From NCBI RefSeq assembly GCF_009834515.1, contig NZ_CP019426.1, forward strand, positions 4,019,501 through 4,083,500: 64,000 bases of DNA, in the 5' to 3' direction. Source of the stretch: Pseudomonas sp. R84 (lineage in GTDB: Bacteria > Pseudomonadota > Gammaproteobacteria > Pseudomonadales > Pseudomonadaceae). Positions 36,053-44,621 of the stretch are shown here, in pieces; within the stretch, counting starts at the first letter, position 1, and every line of letters starts with the position of its first letter. The position numbers were made by a program, and so were the translations under genes. The notes beneath the pieces were generated by a model, which saw nothing but the letters and a program-made list of their open reading frames with translations, ran no database searches and was not told where the DNA came from.

Positions 36053-37114
36053 ATGACCGACTCACTACTGCGCAGTTTTATTCCACCCTACATCCTCAAC
36101 CGCATCATCGCTCATGGTTCAACGCCGCAGCGTACGGCAGCGATGCTCACGCTCAACCATGTACGCAGCCTGTTGCCCAATCCAGGTGCTCCCGCGCAAC
36201 CGCCGGCACGGGCGATCCTGCCCGAGAAGAGCAAGCCCGGTCTGGCCGAACGCAGCGTGCATGATGCGCAGAACAAAATGCTCCTGCCGGGCAAGATCGT
36301 GCGGCTTGAGGGTCAACCGCCGAGTGGCGATGCGGCGGTCGACGAGGCTTACGACGCGCTGGGCGCCAGCTATGATTTCTTCTGGAAAGTGTTCGGTCGC
36401 GACTCGATCGACAATCAGGGCTTTGCCCTGATCGGCAGCGTGCATTACGGCCAGGGTTACGAAAACGCTTTCTGGAATGGCGCCCAAATGGTGTTCGGCG
36501 ACGGTGATGGCGAAATCTTCCAACGCTTTACGCGCTCGCTCGACGTCATCGGCCATGAACTGGCCCACGGTGTGACCGAAAGCGAGGCCGGGCTGATTTA
36601 TGCTAACCAGTCCGGCGCGTTGAACGAGTCGCTCTCGGATGTGTTCGGCGTCTTGACCAAGCAATACACGCTCGGCCAGACAGCCGAACAGGCAGACTGG
36701 TTGATCGGTGCCGACCTGCTGATGCCGAAGATCCAGGGCAAGGGCCTGCGCTCGATGTCGCACCCCGGAACGGCGTATGACGACCCGTTGCTGGGCAAGG
36801 ATCCGCAACCGGATCATATGCGCAAATTCGTCATCACCAGCGAAGACAATGGCGGCGTGCATATCAATTCCGGCATTCCCAACCGCGCATTTTATCTGGC
36901 AGCCCGAGCGTTTGGCGGCTTCGCTTGGGAAAAGGCCGGACGAATCTGGTACGACACGCTTTGCGATAACCGCTTGAGCCAGGACGCAACGTTTGCCGGG
37001 TTCGCCCAGTTGACGGTCGAACATGCAGGCCAGCGCTTTGGCGCCAACGAAGTCGGTGCAGTGCAACAAGCATGGGCGCAGGTTGGCGTGGAAATAACTG
37101 AGGAGGTTGTATGA
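36053..37114 (+). CDS. Protealysin-like M4 metalloprotease
   Basis: 353-residue thermolysin-family zinc protease. No classical signal peptide; instead a short protealysin-type propeptide starts with SFIPPYILNRI (PPL-like motif). Active site H168-E-L-A-H172 with third ligand E192 (GALNESLSDVFG) and the catalytic histidine in DNGGVHINSGIPNRAFYLA. Its stop overlaps the start of the inhibitor gene (ATGA). Studied relatives cleave actin or are exported by non-Sec routes; the target here is unknown. Confidence 0.92.
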   Translation: MTDSLLRSFIPPYILNRIIAHGSTPQRTAAMLTLNHVRSLLPNPGAPAQPPARAILPEKSKPGLAERSVHDAQNKMLLPGKIVRLEGQPPSGDAAVDEAYDALGASYDFFWKVFGRDSIDNQGFALIGSVHYGQGYENAFWNGAQMVFGDGDGEIFQRFTRSLDVIGHELAHGVTESEAGLIYANQSGALNESLSDVFGVLTKQYTLGQTAEQADWLIGADLLMPKIQGKGLRSMSHPGTAYDDPLLGKDPQPDHMRKFVITSEDNGGVHINSGIPNRAFYLAARAFGGFAWEKAGRIWYDTLCDNRLSQDATFAGFAQLTVEHAGQRFGANEVGAVQQAWAQVGVEITEEVV

Positions 37115-37422
37115 AAACGCTGCCTGAACTGGACGACAAATCCGTAGTACGCGTATCCCGCCAGGGTGGCGTGGCGGCGATTCATAGCCTGACCCGACCG
37201 CGAGAAATCGAATTCGCGCAATGCGACATCAGCCAACGCTCAAGGATCTGCTCGGTGTTGGAGGGTTGCCTGCCCCTGGACAGCAGCGAATCCGGCCGTG
37301 GGGATGAGCGCTTTTATCAAATCGAAGTGAGTTATCACTCGAAGAAAATGCTGCTCAAAGTGCCCGAAGACCAGGCACCTGAGAATCTGGTAATGCTCTG
37401 GGACAAGGGAGAGTTGTTATAA
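37111..37422 (+). CDS. Emfourin-like protease inhibitor
   Basis: 103 residues, no signal peptide. VVRVSRQGGVAAIHSL...YQIEVSYHSKKMLLKVPEDQAPENLVMLWDKGELL fits the emfourin (M4 inhibitor) family described with protealysin in Serratia. The 4-bp overlap with the protease gene supports a bicistronic protease/inhibitor module. Identity rests on context plus remembered family features. Confidence 0.8.
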   Translation: MKTLPELDDKSVVRVSRQGGVAAIHSLTRPREIEFAQCDISQRSRICSVLEGCLPLDSSESGRGDERFYQIEVSYHSKKMLLKVPEDQAPENLVMLWDKGELL

Positions 37423-37439
37423 AGGCGAACGGTGAACAG

Positions 37440-37457
37440 CCAGCCATCCATGGCTGG
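37440..37457. terminator. Perfect hairpin between convergent genes
   Basis: CCAGCCAT-CC-ATGGCTGG lies 18 bp after the emfourin stop and before the end of the convergent rcnB-like gene. No strong T-run, so termination is only likely. Confidence 0.5.
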
Positions 37458-37471
37458 TGGAAAGACCGGAT

Positions 37472-37780
37472 TTAACGCTCCACCGGTTGCATCTCGACAA
37501 TTGTCCCGTTGGTAATCATCACCATCACGTACTTGTCGTTGATCTGCACCCACTGGGCCTGCTCGATCGGTGCTTTCAGGCCTTTGGCTTTCCAGTTTTG
37601 CAGGGCCTTTTCATTGCGCTGATACATTTCAGGCGCCCGGTCGTTGACCTTCAACTCGCGGTCGCTGGTCGGCGACTGCACGGCCTGTTCATTTGAGGTT
37701 TGCGCCGCTTGAACAAGTGGGCTGATCCCGGCGATGCCGGCGACGAGGGCCAGGCTGGCGATTAGGGTTTTGCTGTTCAT
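37472..37780 (-). CDS. RcnB-like periplasmic protein
   Basis: 102 residues with a signal peptide cleaved after VQAA. The C-terminal WVQINDKYVMVMITNGTIVEM matches the RcnB family core, and ALQNWKAKGLKAPIEQAQ the preceding segment. RcnB in E. coli takes part in Ni/Co homeostasis, but there is no His-rich region here and no rcnA nearby, so metal function is uncertain. Confidence 0.7.
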   Translation of the reverse strand: MNSKTLIASLALVAGIAGISPLVQAAQTSNEQAVQSPTSDRELKVNDRAPEMYQRNEKALQNWKAKGLKAPIEQAQWVQINDKYVMVMITNGTIVEMQPVER

Positions 37781-37958
37781 CGGTGAACCTCCTGAGATGT
37801 GTGCTACCTGAACTCGGACTGCCGGGTTCGGGAATCATTCCTTGTTTTTTTGTTTGGACTGGTTGGGGATTGTAGATGTCTGTAAGGCCGCCATCGCTGG
37901 CAAGCTAGCTCACACAAGATTTCAGGGCGTTGCCAAAATCAGAGAGCACGCCGCAGAA

Positions 37959-38053
37959 CCTGTGGGAGCGAGCTTGCTCGCGAAGGGGCCGGCACATTCG
38001 ACATCTTCATTGCCTGGACCACCGCTTTCGTGAGCAGGCTCGCTCCCACAGGT
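37959..38053. repeat. REPIN, family B
   Basis: CCTGTGGGAGCGAGCTTGCTCGCGAA and its inverse between the rcnB-like and MFS genes; a decayed single arm (GCCATCGCTGGCAAGCTAGC) lies just before it at about 37890-37915. Confidence 0.93.
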
Positions 38054-38209
38054 TTAGTCAGGGCGACTCTGGATTGATCCACTTTGCACATCAATCCATG
38101 CCAATAATGCAATTAACATCTCGTTACACCTGCGCCACCATCCGCCTCAATAAAAACCGTGCGCCGCCCTCCCGTCGCGCACGTCATAAAAGCGGTGGAG
38201 TACTTTTCT

Positions 38210-39502
38210 ATGACAGCCTCAATCCCTCACAACGGCTCGCGGGCCGGTGCCATTTTCCGGGTGACCTCGGGCAACTTCCTCGAACAGTTCGATTTCTTTC
38301 TGTTCGGCTTCTACGCCACGCAGATCGCGGCAGTGTTTTTCCCGGCGAGCAGTGAATTCGCTTCTCTGATGATGACCTTTGCCGTATTCGGCGCAGGCTT
38401 TTTGATGCGTCCGCTGGGCGCCATCGTGCTCGGTGCGTACATCGATGATGTCGGCCGGCGCAAAGGTTTGATCGTCACGCTGTCGATCATGGCCAGCGGC
38501 ACGATCCTGATTGTGCTGGTGCCCGGATACGAAAGCATCGGCCTGTTTGCACCGGCGTTGGTGTTGATCGGGCGCTTGCTGCAAGGCTTCTCGGCCGGGG
38601 CGGAATTGGGCGGTGTGTCGGTGTATCTCGCTGAGATCGCCACGCCGGGTCGCAAAGGTTTCTTCACCGCTTGGCAGTCGGCCAGTCAGCAGGTGGCGAT
38701 CATTGTCGCCGCTGCTTTGGGCTATGCGCTGAACGCGTGGATGGCGCCGGAGGTGGTGGCCGATTGGGGCTGGCGGATTCCGTTTTTCGTCGGCTGCATG
38801 ATCGTGCCGTTCATCTTTTTCCTGCGCCGTAACCTGGAGGAAACCGAAGAATTCGCCGCACGCAAACACCGCCCGAGCATGGGCGAAGTGTTCCGCACCC
38901 TCGGCCAGAACTGGGGCGTGGTACTCGGCGGCATGTTGATGGTCGCGCTGACCACCACCGCGTTTTACCTGATCACCGTGTACGCGCCGACCTTCGGCAA
39001 AACCGTGCTGCACCTGAGCACCTCCGATGCGCTGTTGGTGACGCTGCTGGTCGGTGTGTCGAACTTCTTCTGGCTGCCGATTGGCGGCCTGTTGTCCGAC
39101 CGTATCGGCCGTCGTCCGGTGCTGATCGCCATGTCGCTGCTGGCTCTGGCTACCACCTACCCGGCGCTGTCGTATCTGGTGCAGTCGCCGAGTTTCAGCC
39201 ACATGTTGCTGTCGCTGTTGTGGCTGTCGTTTATCTACGGCTTGTACAACGGCGCGATGATTCCGGCGCTCACCGAGATCATGCCGGTCGAGGTTCGCGT
39301 TGCCGGTTTCTCCCTCGCCTACAGCCTGGCCACCGCCATTTTCGGTGGTTTCACTCCGGCGATGTCGACCTTCCTGATTCAGTACACCGGCGACAAAGCC
39401 GCACCGGGTTACTGGATGAGCATCGGCGCGCTCTGCGCTTTGTGCGCCACTCTTTATCTGTACCGCCGTGCCGGTGGTCGTCTGCAACCTGTCGCGGCCT
39501 GA
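38210..39502 (+). CDS. MFS metabolite:H+ symporter (citrate/tricarballylate type)
   Basis: 430 residues, 12 helices, sugar-porter-like MHS subfamily. Signatures: [92 protein letters not shown]. This resembles CitA/TcuC carriers. ATG 38210 has GGTGGAG nine bases upstream. Followed after 12 bp by a binding-protein gene, and by a convergent LysR gene resembling TcuR-type regulators. Confidence 0.88.
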   Translation: MTASIPHNGSRAGAIFRVTSGNFLEQFDFFLFGFYATQIAAVFFPASSEFASLMMTFAVFGAGFLMRPLGAIVLGAYIDDVGRRKGLIVTLSIMASGTILIVLVPGYESIGLFAPALVLIGRLLQGFSAGAELGGVSVYLAEIATPGRKGFFTAWQSASQQVAIIVAAALGYALNAWMAPEVVADWGWRIPFFVGCMIVPFIFFLRRNLEETEEFAARKHRPSMGEVFRTLGQNWGVVLGGMLMVALTTTAFYLITVYAPTFGKTVLHLSTSDALLVTLLVGVSNFFWLPIGGLLSDRIGRRPVLIAMSLLALATTYPALSYLVQSPSFSHMLLSLLWLSFIYGLYNGAMIPALTEIMPVEVRVAGFSLAYSLATAIFGGFTPAMSTFLIQYTGDKAAPGYWMSIGALCALCATLYLYRRAGGRLQPVAA

Positions 39503-39514
39503 GGAAAACTCGCC

Positions 39515-40285
39515 ATGAAAAAACTGTTTACTGTCACCGCCCTGCTCGCCGGTCTCGCGTTCAACCTCGCGGCCCAGGCCGAAGAATTGAGCGTGATGAC
39601 TTCCGGCGGCTTCACCGCCGCCTACAAAATCCTCGGCCCGAAATTCGCCTCCGCCTCCGGCAACACACTGACCACCAGCCTCGGTCCGTCGATGGGCAAA
39701 GCACCCGAGGCGATCCCCAATCGCCTCGCGCGCGGTGAACACGCCGACGTGGTGATCATGGTCGGCTATGCCCTCGATGACCTGATCAAGCAAGGCAAAG
39801 TCGACCCGGCCTCGCGCGTTGAGCTGGCCGATTCGCGGATCGGCCTGGTGGTGCGCGAAGGCGCGCCGAAACCGGACATCAGCAGCGTCGACGGCCTGAA
39901 GAAAACCCTGCTCGACGCACAGTCGGTGGCCTACTCCGACAGCGCCAGCGGCGTGTACATCGAGCAGCAGTTGTTCAAGAAACTGGGCATCGAAGATCAG
40001 CTGAAGCCGAAGGCAAAAATGATCCCGAAAATTCCGGTCGGCTCGGTGGTTGCCAATGGCGACTATCAATTGGGCTTCCAGCAGGTCAGCGAATTGCTGC
40101 CGGTGCCAGGGGTGAGTTTCGTCGCGAAGATTCCGGAATCGGTACAGTCGGTGACGCGTTTTGCCGCCGGGATTCCGGTCGGCGCGCAGCATCCAGAAGA
40201 GGCGAAAGCCTTGCTCGCCTACCTCGCCGCGCCGGCCGCGCAAGCTGACGTGCAGGCCACCGGCCTGGATTCGGTCAAGCGCTGA
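39515..40285 (+). CDS. ModA-like periplasmic binding protein
   Basis: 256 residues. Signal peptide ends at AQA; the mature part ELSVMTSGGFTAAYKILGPKFASASGNTLTTSLGPSMG and IPNRLARGEHADVVIMVGYALDDLIKQGKVDP is of the molybdate-binding-protein fold, yet the gene lacks ABC partners and is coupled to an MHS carrier. A carboxylate or other ligand is more probable than molybdate. The stop overlaps the convergent LysR gene by 11 bp. Confidence 0.82.
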   Translation: MKKLFTVTALLAGLAFNLAAQAEELSVMTSGGFTAAYKILGPKFASASGNTLTTSLGPSMGKAPEAIPNRLARGEHADVVIMVGYALDDLIKQGKVDPASRVELADSRIGLVVREGAPKPDISSVDGLKKTLLDAQSVAYSDSASGVYIEQQLFKKLGIEDQLKPKAKMIPKIPVGSVVANGDYQLGFQQVSELLPVPGVSFVAKIPESVQSVTRFAAGIPVGAQHPEEAKALLAYLAAPAAQADVQATGLDSVKR

Positions 40286-41189
40286 TCGTTGGCGGCTGGA
40301 CTTTCATTTCCACCACCAGCCGCTCCAGTTCCAGTGCCGCCGGGGTCAGCGTACGACCCCGGCGCTTGATGATGCCGACACTGCGCATCACTTGCGGGTC
40401 GGTTAGCGGCACCCGCGTCAGGATCGGATGATCCGGCCCAGGCATCGCCATCAGCGGCACCGCCGCCACGCCCAACCCCGCCTCCACCAGACCGATCATC
40501 GTCGTCACATGCCGGGTTTCGCAGATGCTCGAACGCTGCGGCACCACCGTGCTCAACGCTTGATCGAGCAAAAAGCGGTTGCCGGAGGTCTTGTCGAGCG
40601 AGATGTAATCCTGCTGATAGAACTCATCCCAGCTCACACTGCTGCGTTCGGCCAACGGATGATCGCGGCGACAGGCGACGACGTAGCACTCCTGCACAAG
40701 CGGTTCGAACTCGACTTTGGCATCCTGCGTGCCGAGAAAACTCAAGCCGAAATCCGCCTCGCCATTGACCACCGCACTCAACACATCGTGCGCGCTGGAG
40801 TCGAGCACTTTGACTTTGATCCGTGGGAATTGCTGGTGATAGCGCGCGACCACGCGGGGCATGAAGTAGTAGGCCGCCGAGGGCACACAGGCGACGGTGA
40901 CATGGCCCAGGCGCGTCGAAGCGACTTCGCTGATGCCCAGCAACGCGACATCCAGATCATCGAGCAAACGCTCGACACTGGGCATGAAGCCGCGTCCGGC
41001 CTGAGTCAGACTGACCTTGCGTGTGGTGCGTTCGAAGAGTTTGACGCCGAGGGCGTCTTCGAGCTTTTCGATGCGCCGGCTCAACGCCGGTTGCGAAAGA
41101 CGCACGGTGTCGGCGGCCTTGCGGAAACTGCCCTGCTCGACCACGGCGCGGAAGGCTTGCAGATCGTTGAGGTCGAAGTTGATGGCCAT
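40275..41189 (-). CDS. LysR-family regulator (TcuR-like)
   Basis: 304 residues with the N-terminal HTH DLNDLQAFRAVVEQGSFRKAADTVRLSQPALSRRIEKLEDALGVKLFERTTRKVSLTQAG and a periplasmic-binding-like effector domain. Convergent with the MFS/binding-protein operon rather than divergent, so regulation of that operon is plausible but not shown by arrangement. Confidence 0.88.
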   Translation of the reverse strand: MAINFDLNDLQAFRAVVEQGSFRKAADTVRLSQPALSRRIEKLEDALGVKLFERTTRKVSLTQAGRGFMPSVERLLDDLDVALLGISEVASTRLGHVTVACVPSAAYYFMPRVVARYHQQFPRIKVKVLDSSAHDVLSAVVNGEADFGLSFLGTQDAKVEFEPLVQECYVVACRRDHPLAERSSVSWDEFYQQDYISLDKTSGNRFLLDQALSTVVPQRSSICETRHVTTMIGLVEAGLGVAAVPLMAMPGPDHPILTRVPLTDPQVMRSVGIIKRRGRTLTPAALELERLVVEMKVQPPTISA

Positions 41190-41262
41190 GGCGGGACTCG
41201 GGGGATTGATTTGCTTAGGCTATAAATGTAACCAATTGATGCCAGATATTACAGAAATGATG

Positions 41263-41369
41263 AAGATCCCCTGTAGGAGTGAGCCTGCTCGCGATAGCGG
41301 TGGATCAGTCGACTCATGTGTGGCTGACACACCGCTATCGCGAGCAGGCTCACTCCTACAGGGATCTTC
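41263..41369. repeat. REPIN, family A, extended palindrome
   Basis: Standard arms plus outer pairing GAAGATCCC / GGGATCTTC make this one of the longest palindromes in the window. Confidence 0.95.
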
Positions 41370-41437
41370 TGTGGATCTTGAATCGATTCAGCCCTTATCC
41401 TTGTCACCCCCGCCGTACCGTTGTCAGGAGTCCCCCC

Positions 41438-43246
41438 ATGCCCCATGAAGGCAATCTGTTGCAAGCCGCCGTCGTGTTTCTGTTCGCGGCCGTGCTCACC
41501 GTGCCTTTGGCCAAACGTCTGCAACTGGGCGCCGTGCTCGGTTATCTGTTTGCCGGGGTGATTATCGGCCCTTCGGTTTTGGGACTGATCGGCAACCCGC
41601 AGAGCGTGGCGCACATTTCCGAGTTGGGTGTGGTGTTGCTGCTGTTCATCATTGGGCTTGAGCTGTCGCCGCGACGCTTGTGGGTGATGCGTAAATCGGT
41701 GTTCGGCGTCGGTCTGGCGCAGGTGCTGCTGACCGCTTCAGTGATCGGCGTGCTGGCGCTGTCGGTGTTTGGTCAACCACTGAACAGCGCGATTGTGCTG
41801 GGTCTTGGTCTGGCACTGTCCTCGACGGCATTCGGTCTGCAAAGTCTGGCCGAGCGCAAAGAACTAACCAGCCCCCATGGGCGACTGGCGTTCGCGATTC
41901 TGCTGTTTCAGGACATCGCCGCGATCCCGTTGATCGCACTGGTGCCGATGCTGGCGGGTGGTGCTCACGACACCAGTAACGCGGAAAGCCTGAACCATGC
42001 GTTGCAAGTGCTCGGCGGTATCGCCGTGGTCGTGGTCGGTGGGCGATATCTGTTGCGGCCAGTGTTCCGCGTAGTGGCGAAAACCGGTTTGCCGGAAGTG
42101 TCGACGGCTACGGCGTTGCTGGTGGTAATTGGCACGGCGTGGTTGATGGATCTGGTCGGTGTGTCGATGGCACTGGGGGCGTTTCTTGCCGGTCTGCTGT
42201 TGGCGGATTCGGAATATCGCCATGAACTGGAAGCGCAGATCGAACCGTTCAAAGGTCTGCTGCTCGGGCTGTTTTTCATCAGCGTCGGCATGGGCGCCAA
42301 CCTCAGTTTGCTGCTGAGTGCGCCGATCACCGTGCTGGGGCTGACGCTGCTGTTGATCGGGTTGAAATTGCCGCTGCTGTTCGTCGTCGGGCGTCTGGCC
42401 GGTGGCTTGAACAAGGTCAGTGCGATCCGCCTCGGTATCGTATTGGCGGCCGGTGGTGAGTTCGCTTTTGTGGTGTTCAAGATCGGTCGTGATCAGGGCC
42501 TGTTTGAGCCGCGTCTGTATGACCTGCTGGTGCTGACCATCACCCTGTCGATGGCGGTGACGCCGTTGTTGCTGTTGATCTGTGCGCGGCTGGTCAGTCC
42601 AAAAGTGCAGCCGGTGGAAGTGCCGGAAAAATACCGTGAGATCGACACTGACACCCCGCGTGTAGTGATCGCTGGCATGGGCCGGATGGGCCAGATCGTC
42701 GCGCGGATTCTGCGGGCGCAGAACATCAAATTCGTTGCGCTGGACACGTCGGTGGAAACCATTGAACTGTCGCGCAGCTTTGGCGGTGTGCCGGTGTTCT
42801 ACGGCGACCCGATGCGTCCGGAAATCCTCAATGCGGCTAAGGTCGGCGAGGCGGAATATTTCGTGATTGCCACGGATGATCCGGAGACCAACATCAAGAC
42901 CGCCGAGGTGGTGCGCAAGCTGTATCCGCACATGAAGATCATCGCCCGGGCCCGTAACCGTCAGCACGTGCATCGCTTGGTGGATGTTGGCGCGGAGGCG
43001 ATTCGTGAGACGTATTACTCAAGTCTGGAGATGAGCCGGCGTACGTTGGTGGGACTTGGTCTGACCCAGGCCCAGGCTGATGCGCGGATCAAGCGCTTCA
43101 AGCATCACGACGAACAGGTGCTGGAGGCACAACACGCGATCTACGACGACGCGGCCAAAGTCCTGCAAACCGCCCAGGAAGCCCGTGCGGAACTGGCGCG
43201 GTTGTTCGAATCCGACCAACTCGAAGAAGAATCGCGCAAATCCTGA
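41438..43246 (+). CDS. KefC-like CPA2 cation:proton antiporter with RCK domain
   Basis: 602 residues: a 12-13 helix CPA2 exchanger (GYLFAGVIIGPSVLGLIG, ELGVVLLLFIIGLELSPRRLW, LFQDIAAIPLIALVP) and a C-terminal RCK/TrkA-N domain with VVIAGMGRMGQIVARILRAQ and D at the end of the second strand (VALDTSVE). It ends with an acidic coiled tail. KefB/KefC relatives are potassium efflux systems gated by glutathione adducts; no kefF/kefG ancillary gene is adjacent. ATG 41438 has CAGGAG seven bases upstream. Confidence 0.9.
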   Translation: MPHEGNLLQAAVVFLFAAVLTVPLAKRLQLGAVLGYLFAGVIIGPSVLGLIGNPQSVAHISELGVVLLLFIIGLELSPRRLWVMRKSVFGVGLAQVLLTASVIGVLALSVFGQPLNSAIVLGLGLALSSTAFGLQSLAERKELTSPHGRLAFAILLFQDIAAIPLIALVPMLAGGAHDTSNAESLNHALQVLGGIAVVVVGGRYLLRPVFRVVAKTGLPEVSTATALLVVIGTAWLMDLVGVSMALGAFLAGLLLADSEYRHELEAQIEPFKGLLLGLFFISVGMGANLSLLLSAPITVLGLTLLLIGLKLPLLFVVGRLAGGLNKVSAIRLGIVLAAGGEFAFVVFKIGRDQGLFEPRLYDLLVLTITLSMAVTPLLLLICARLVSPKVQPVEVPEKYREIDTDTPRVVIAGMGRMGQIVARILRAQNIKFVALDTSVETIELSRSFGGVPVFYGDPMRPEILNAAKVGEAEYFVIATDDPETNIKTAEVVRKLYPHMKIIARARNRQHVHRLVDVGAEAIRETYYSSLEMSRRTLVGLGLTQAQADARIKRFKHHDEQVLEAQHAIYDDAAKVLQTAQEARAELARLFESDQLEEESRKS

Positions 43247-43259
43247 GCCCCGCACAAAA

Positions 43260-43352
43260 CCTGTAGGAGTGAGCCTGCTCGCGATGGCGGTGTGTCAGTC
43301 GACTTATTCATTACTGACAGATTGCTATCGCGAGCAGGCTCACTCCTACAGG
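43260..43352. repeat. REPIN, family A
   Basis: Family A inverted pair between the convergent antiporter and hcnC genes, starting 14 bp after the antiporter stop and ending 9 bp before the hcnC stop. Confidence 0.95.
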
Positions 43353-43361
43353 GGATCTGTG

Positions 43362-44621
43362 TCAAGCAGGTTCTAGCGTGCGCTCCTGCTTGACTGGGGC
43401 TGCTGCAAACCGATCCGCCAGAAACGGCGTGATGTCCAGCGGCAGCGGTTCATCGTTGACCAGTTTATCCAGCAACACACCAGTAATCGCCGAGGTCAAA
43501 ATCCCGGTGCGGAAGTGCCCGCAGGCATTCAGATAACCCTCCACCCCACGCATCGGCCCGAGTATCGGCAACTCATCCGGCGAGCCCGGACGCAAACCTG
43601 CCCACGTGCGTTTCAGATTGACGTCTTTAAGTTCCGGCAGACAGCGCACTGCGCCCTGTACCAGCCCGGCGATTTCCGGGTAGGTGGTGGTGACGTCGAA
43701 GCCTTTGTCTTCGGTGGTACTGCCGATCAGTATCTCGCCGTTGTCTTTCTGTGCCACGTAGCAGTCGCTGGTGGTCAGGCAGCCGTTGAGGATTTTCGGC
43801 ATGCGCTCGGTGAGCAGAATCTGGCCCTTCACTGGTTTCACCGGGATGCGAATCCCCGTCGCCCACTCGCTCAGATCCGCCGCCCAGGCACCGCCGGCGT
43901 TGATCAGCGTCTTGCAGTGGAACACGCCCTCCTCGGCCGTCTGCACACCGGTCACGCGGCTGCCATGGTGCAACACACCGGTGACGTTGGTGTTGACGAA
44001 GATGTCGATGCCGTTCTGCCGCGCGCCTTCCATGTAGGCGTCGGCGAGGCGGAACGGGCTGACCTGATGGTCGCAGAGAAACTCCAGCGCTCCGCGTGCT
44101 TCATGGCTGACGCCCGGTTCAGCCTCGCGCAGCGCCGCCTGATCGAGCCAGCGCACCTGATCGGCCAGGTGCGGAATGCAGCCGACGATGTGCTCAGCGT
44201 AGAGCCGGTCTTCGTCGTCATAGATGACAAATTTCAACCCGGTCTTTTCGAACTTGAAATCCATGCCGTGATTGTCTTTCAGCTCTCGGTGCAACGCCGG
44301 GTACAGGGCGTTGGACTGCAGGGCAAAATCGAAAAACGACTCCGGCAGAATATGCGGCGTGCTCGCGTCCACCGCCACCGCCGCGCCTTGGGTTTCGCGC
44401 TTGCGGTTGGCCGACATCATGCGGAAGAAAATCACCCCGCAGCCGAGGCCGACCGACTCACCGATCGCCCACAAACCACCGGCCGAGGCTCGGGTCGCGT
44501 TGCCCGGGCGTTTGGCATCGATCAGCGCCACTTTGAGGTTTTTGCGTTTGGACAATTGATAGGCGCAGGACGCCCCGATCACGCCGCCGCCGGCAATGAT
44601 CACGTCATAGAACTTACTCAT
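43362..44621 (-). CDS. hcnC: Hydrogen cyanide synthase subunit HcnC
   Basis: 419-residue FAD-dependent amine oxidase-type subunit that oxidises glycine to HCN and CO2 with HcnA and HcnB at the membrane. FAD-binding DVIIAGGGVIGASCAYQLSKR, then PGNATRASAGGLWAIGESVGLGCGVIFFRMM, and TWAGLRPGSPDELPILGP near the end, colinear with the P. aeruginosa protein from memory. Overlaps the end of hcnB by 8 bp. Confidence 0.94.
   Translation of the reverse strand: MSKFYDVIIAGGGVIGASCAYQLSKRKNLKVALIDAKRPGNATRASAGGLWAIGESVGLGCGVIFFRMMSANRKRETQGAAVAVDASTPHILPESFFDFALQSNALYPALHRELKDNHGMDFKFEKTGLKFVIYDDEDRLYAEHIVGCIPHLADQVRWLDQAALREAEPGVSHEARGALEFLCDHQVSPFRLADAYMEGARQNGIDIFVNTNVTGVLHHGSRVTGVQTAEEGVFHCKTLINAGGAWAADLSEWATGIRIPVKPVKGQILLTERMPKILNGCLTTSDCYVAQKDNGEILIGSTTEDKGFDVTTTYPEIAGLVQGAVRCLPELKDVNLKRTWAGLRPGSPDELPILGPMRGVEGYLNACGHFRTGILTSAITGVLLDKLVNDEPLPLDITPFLADRFAAAPVKQERTLEPA

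Noticed and set aside
38219..40243. 674-codon minus-strand frame opposite the MFS and binding-protein genes
   Set aside because: Mirror of real genes, Gln/Arg/His-rich, no family features.
41279..41437. N-terminal extension of the KefC-like frame
   Set aside because: Reads through a REPIN; ATG 41438 has a proper ribosome site and matches the family start.
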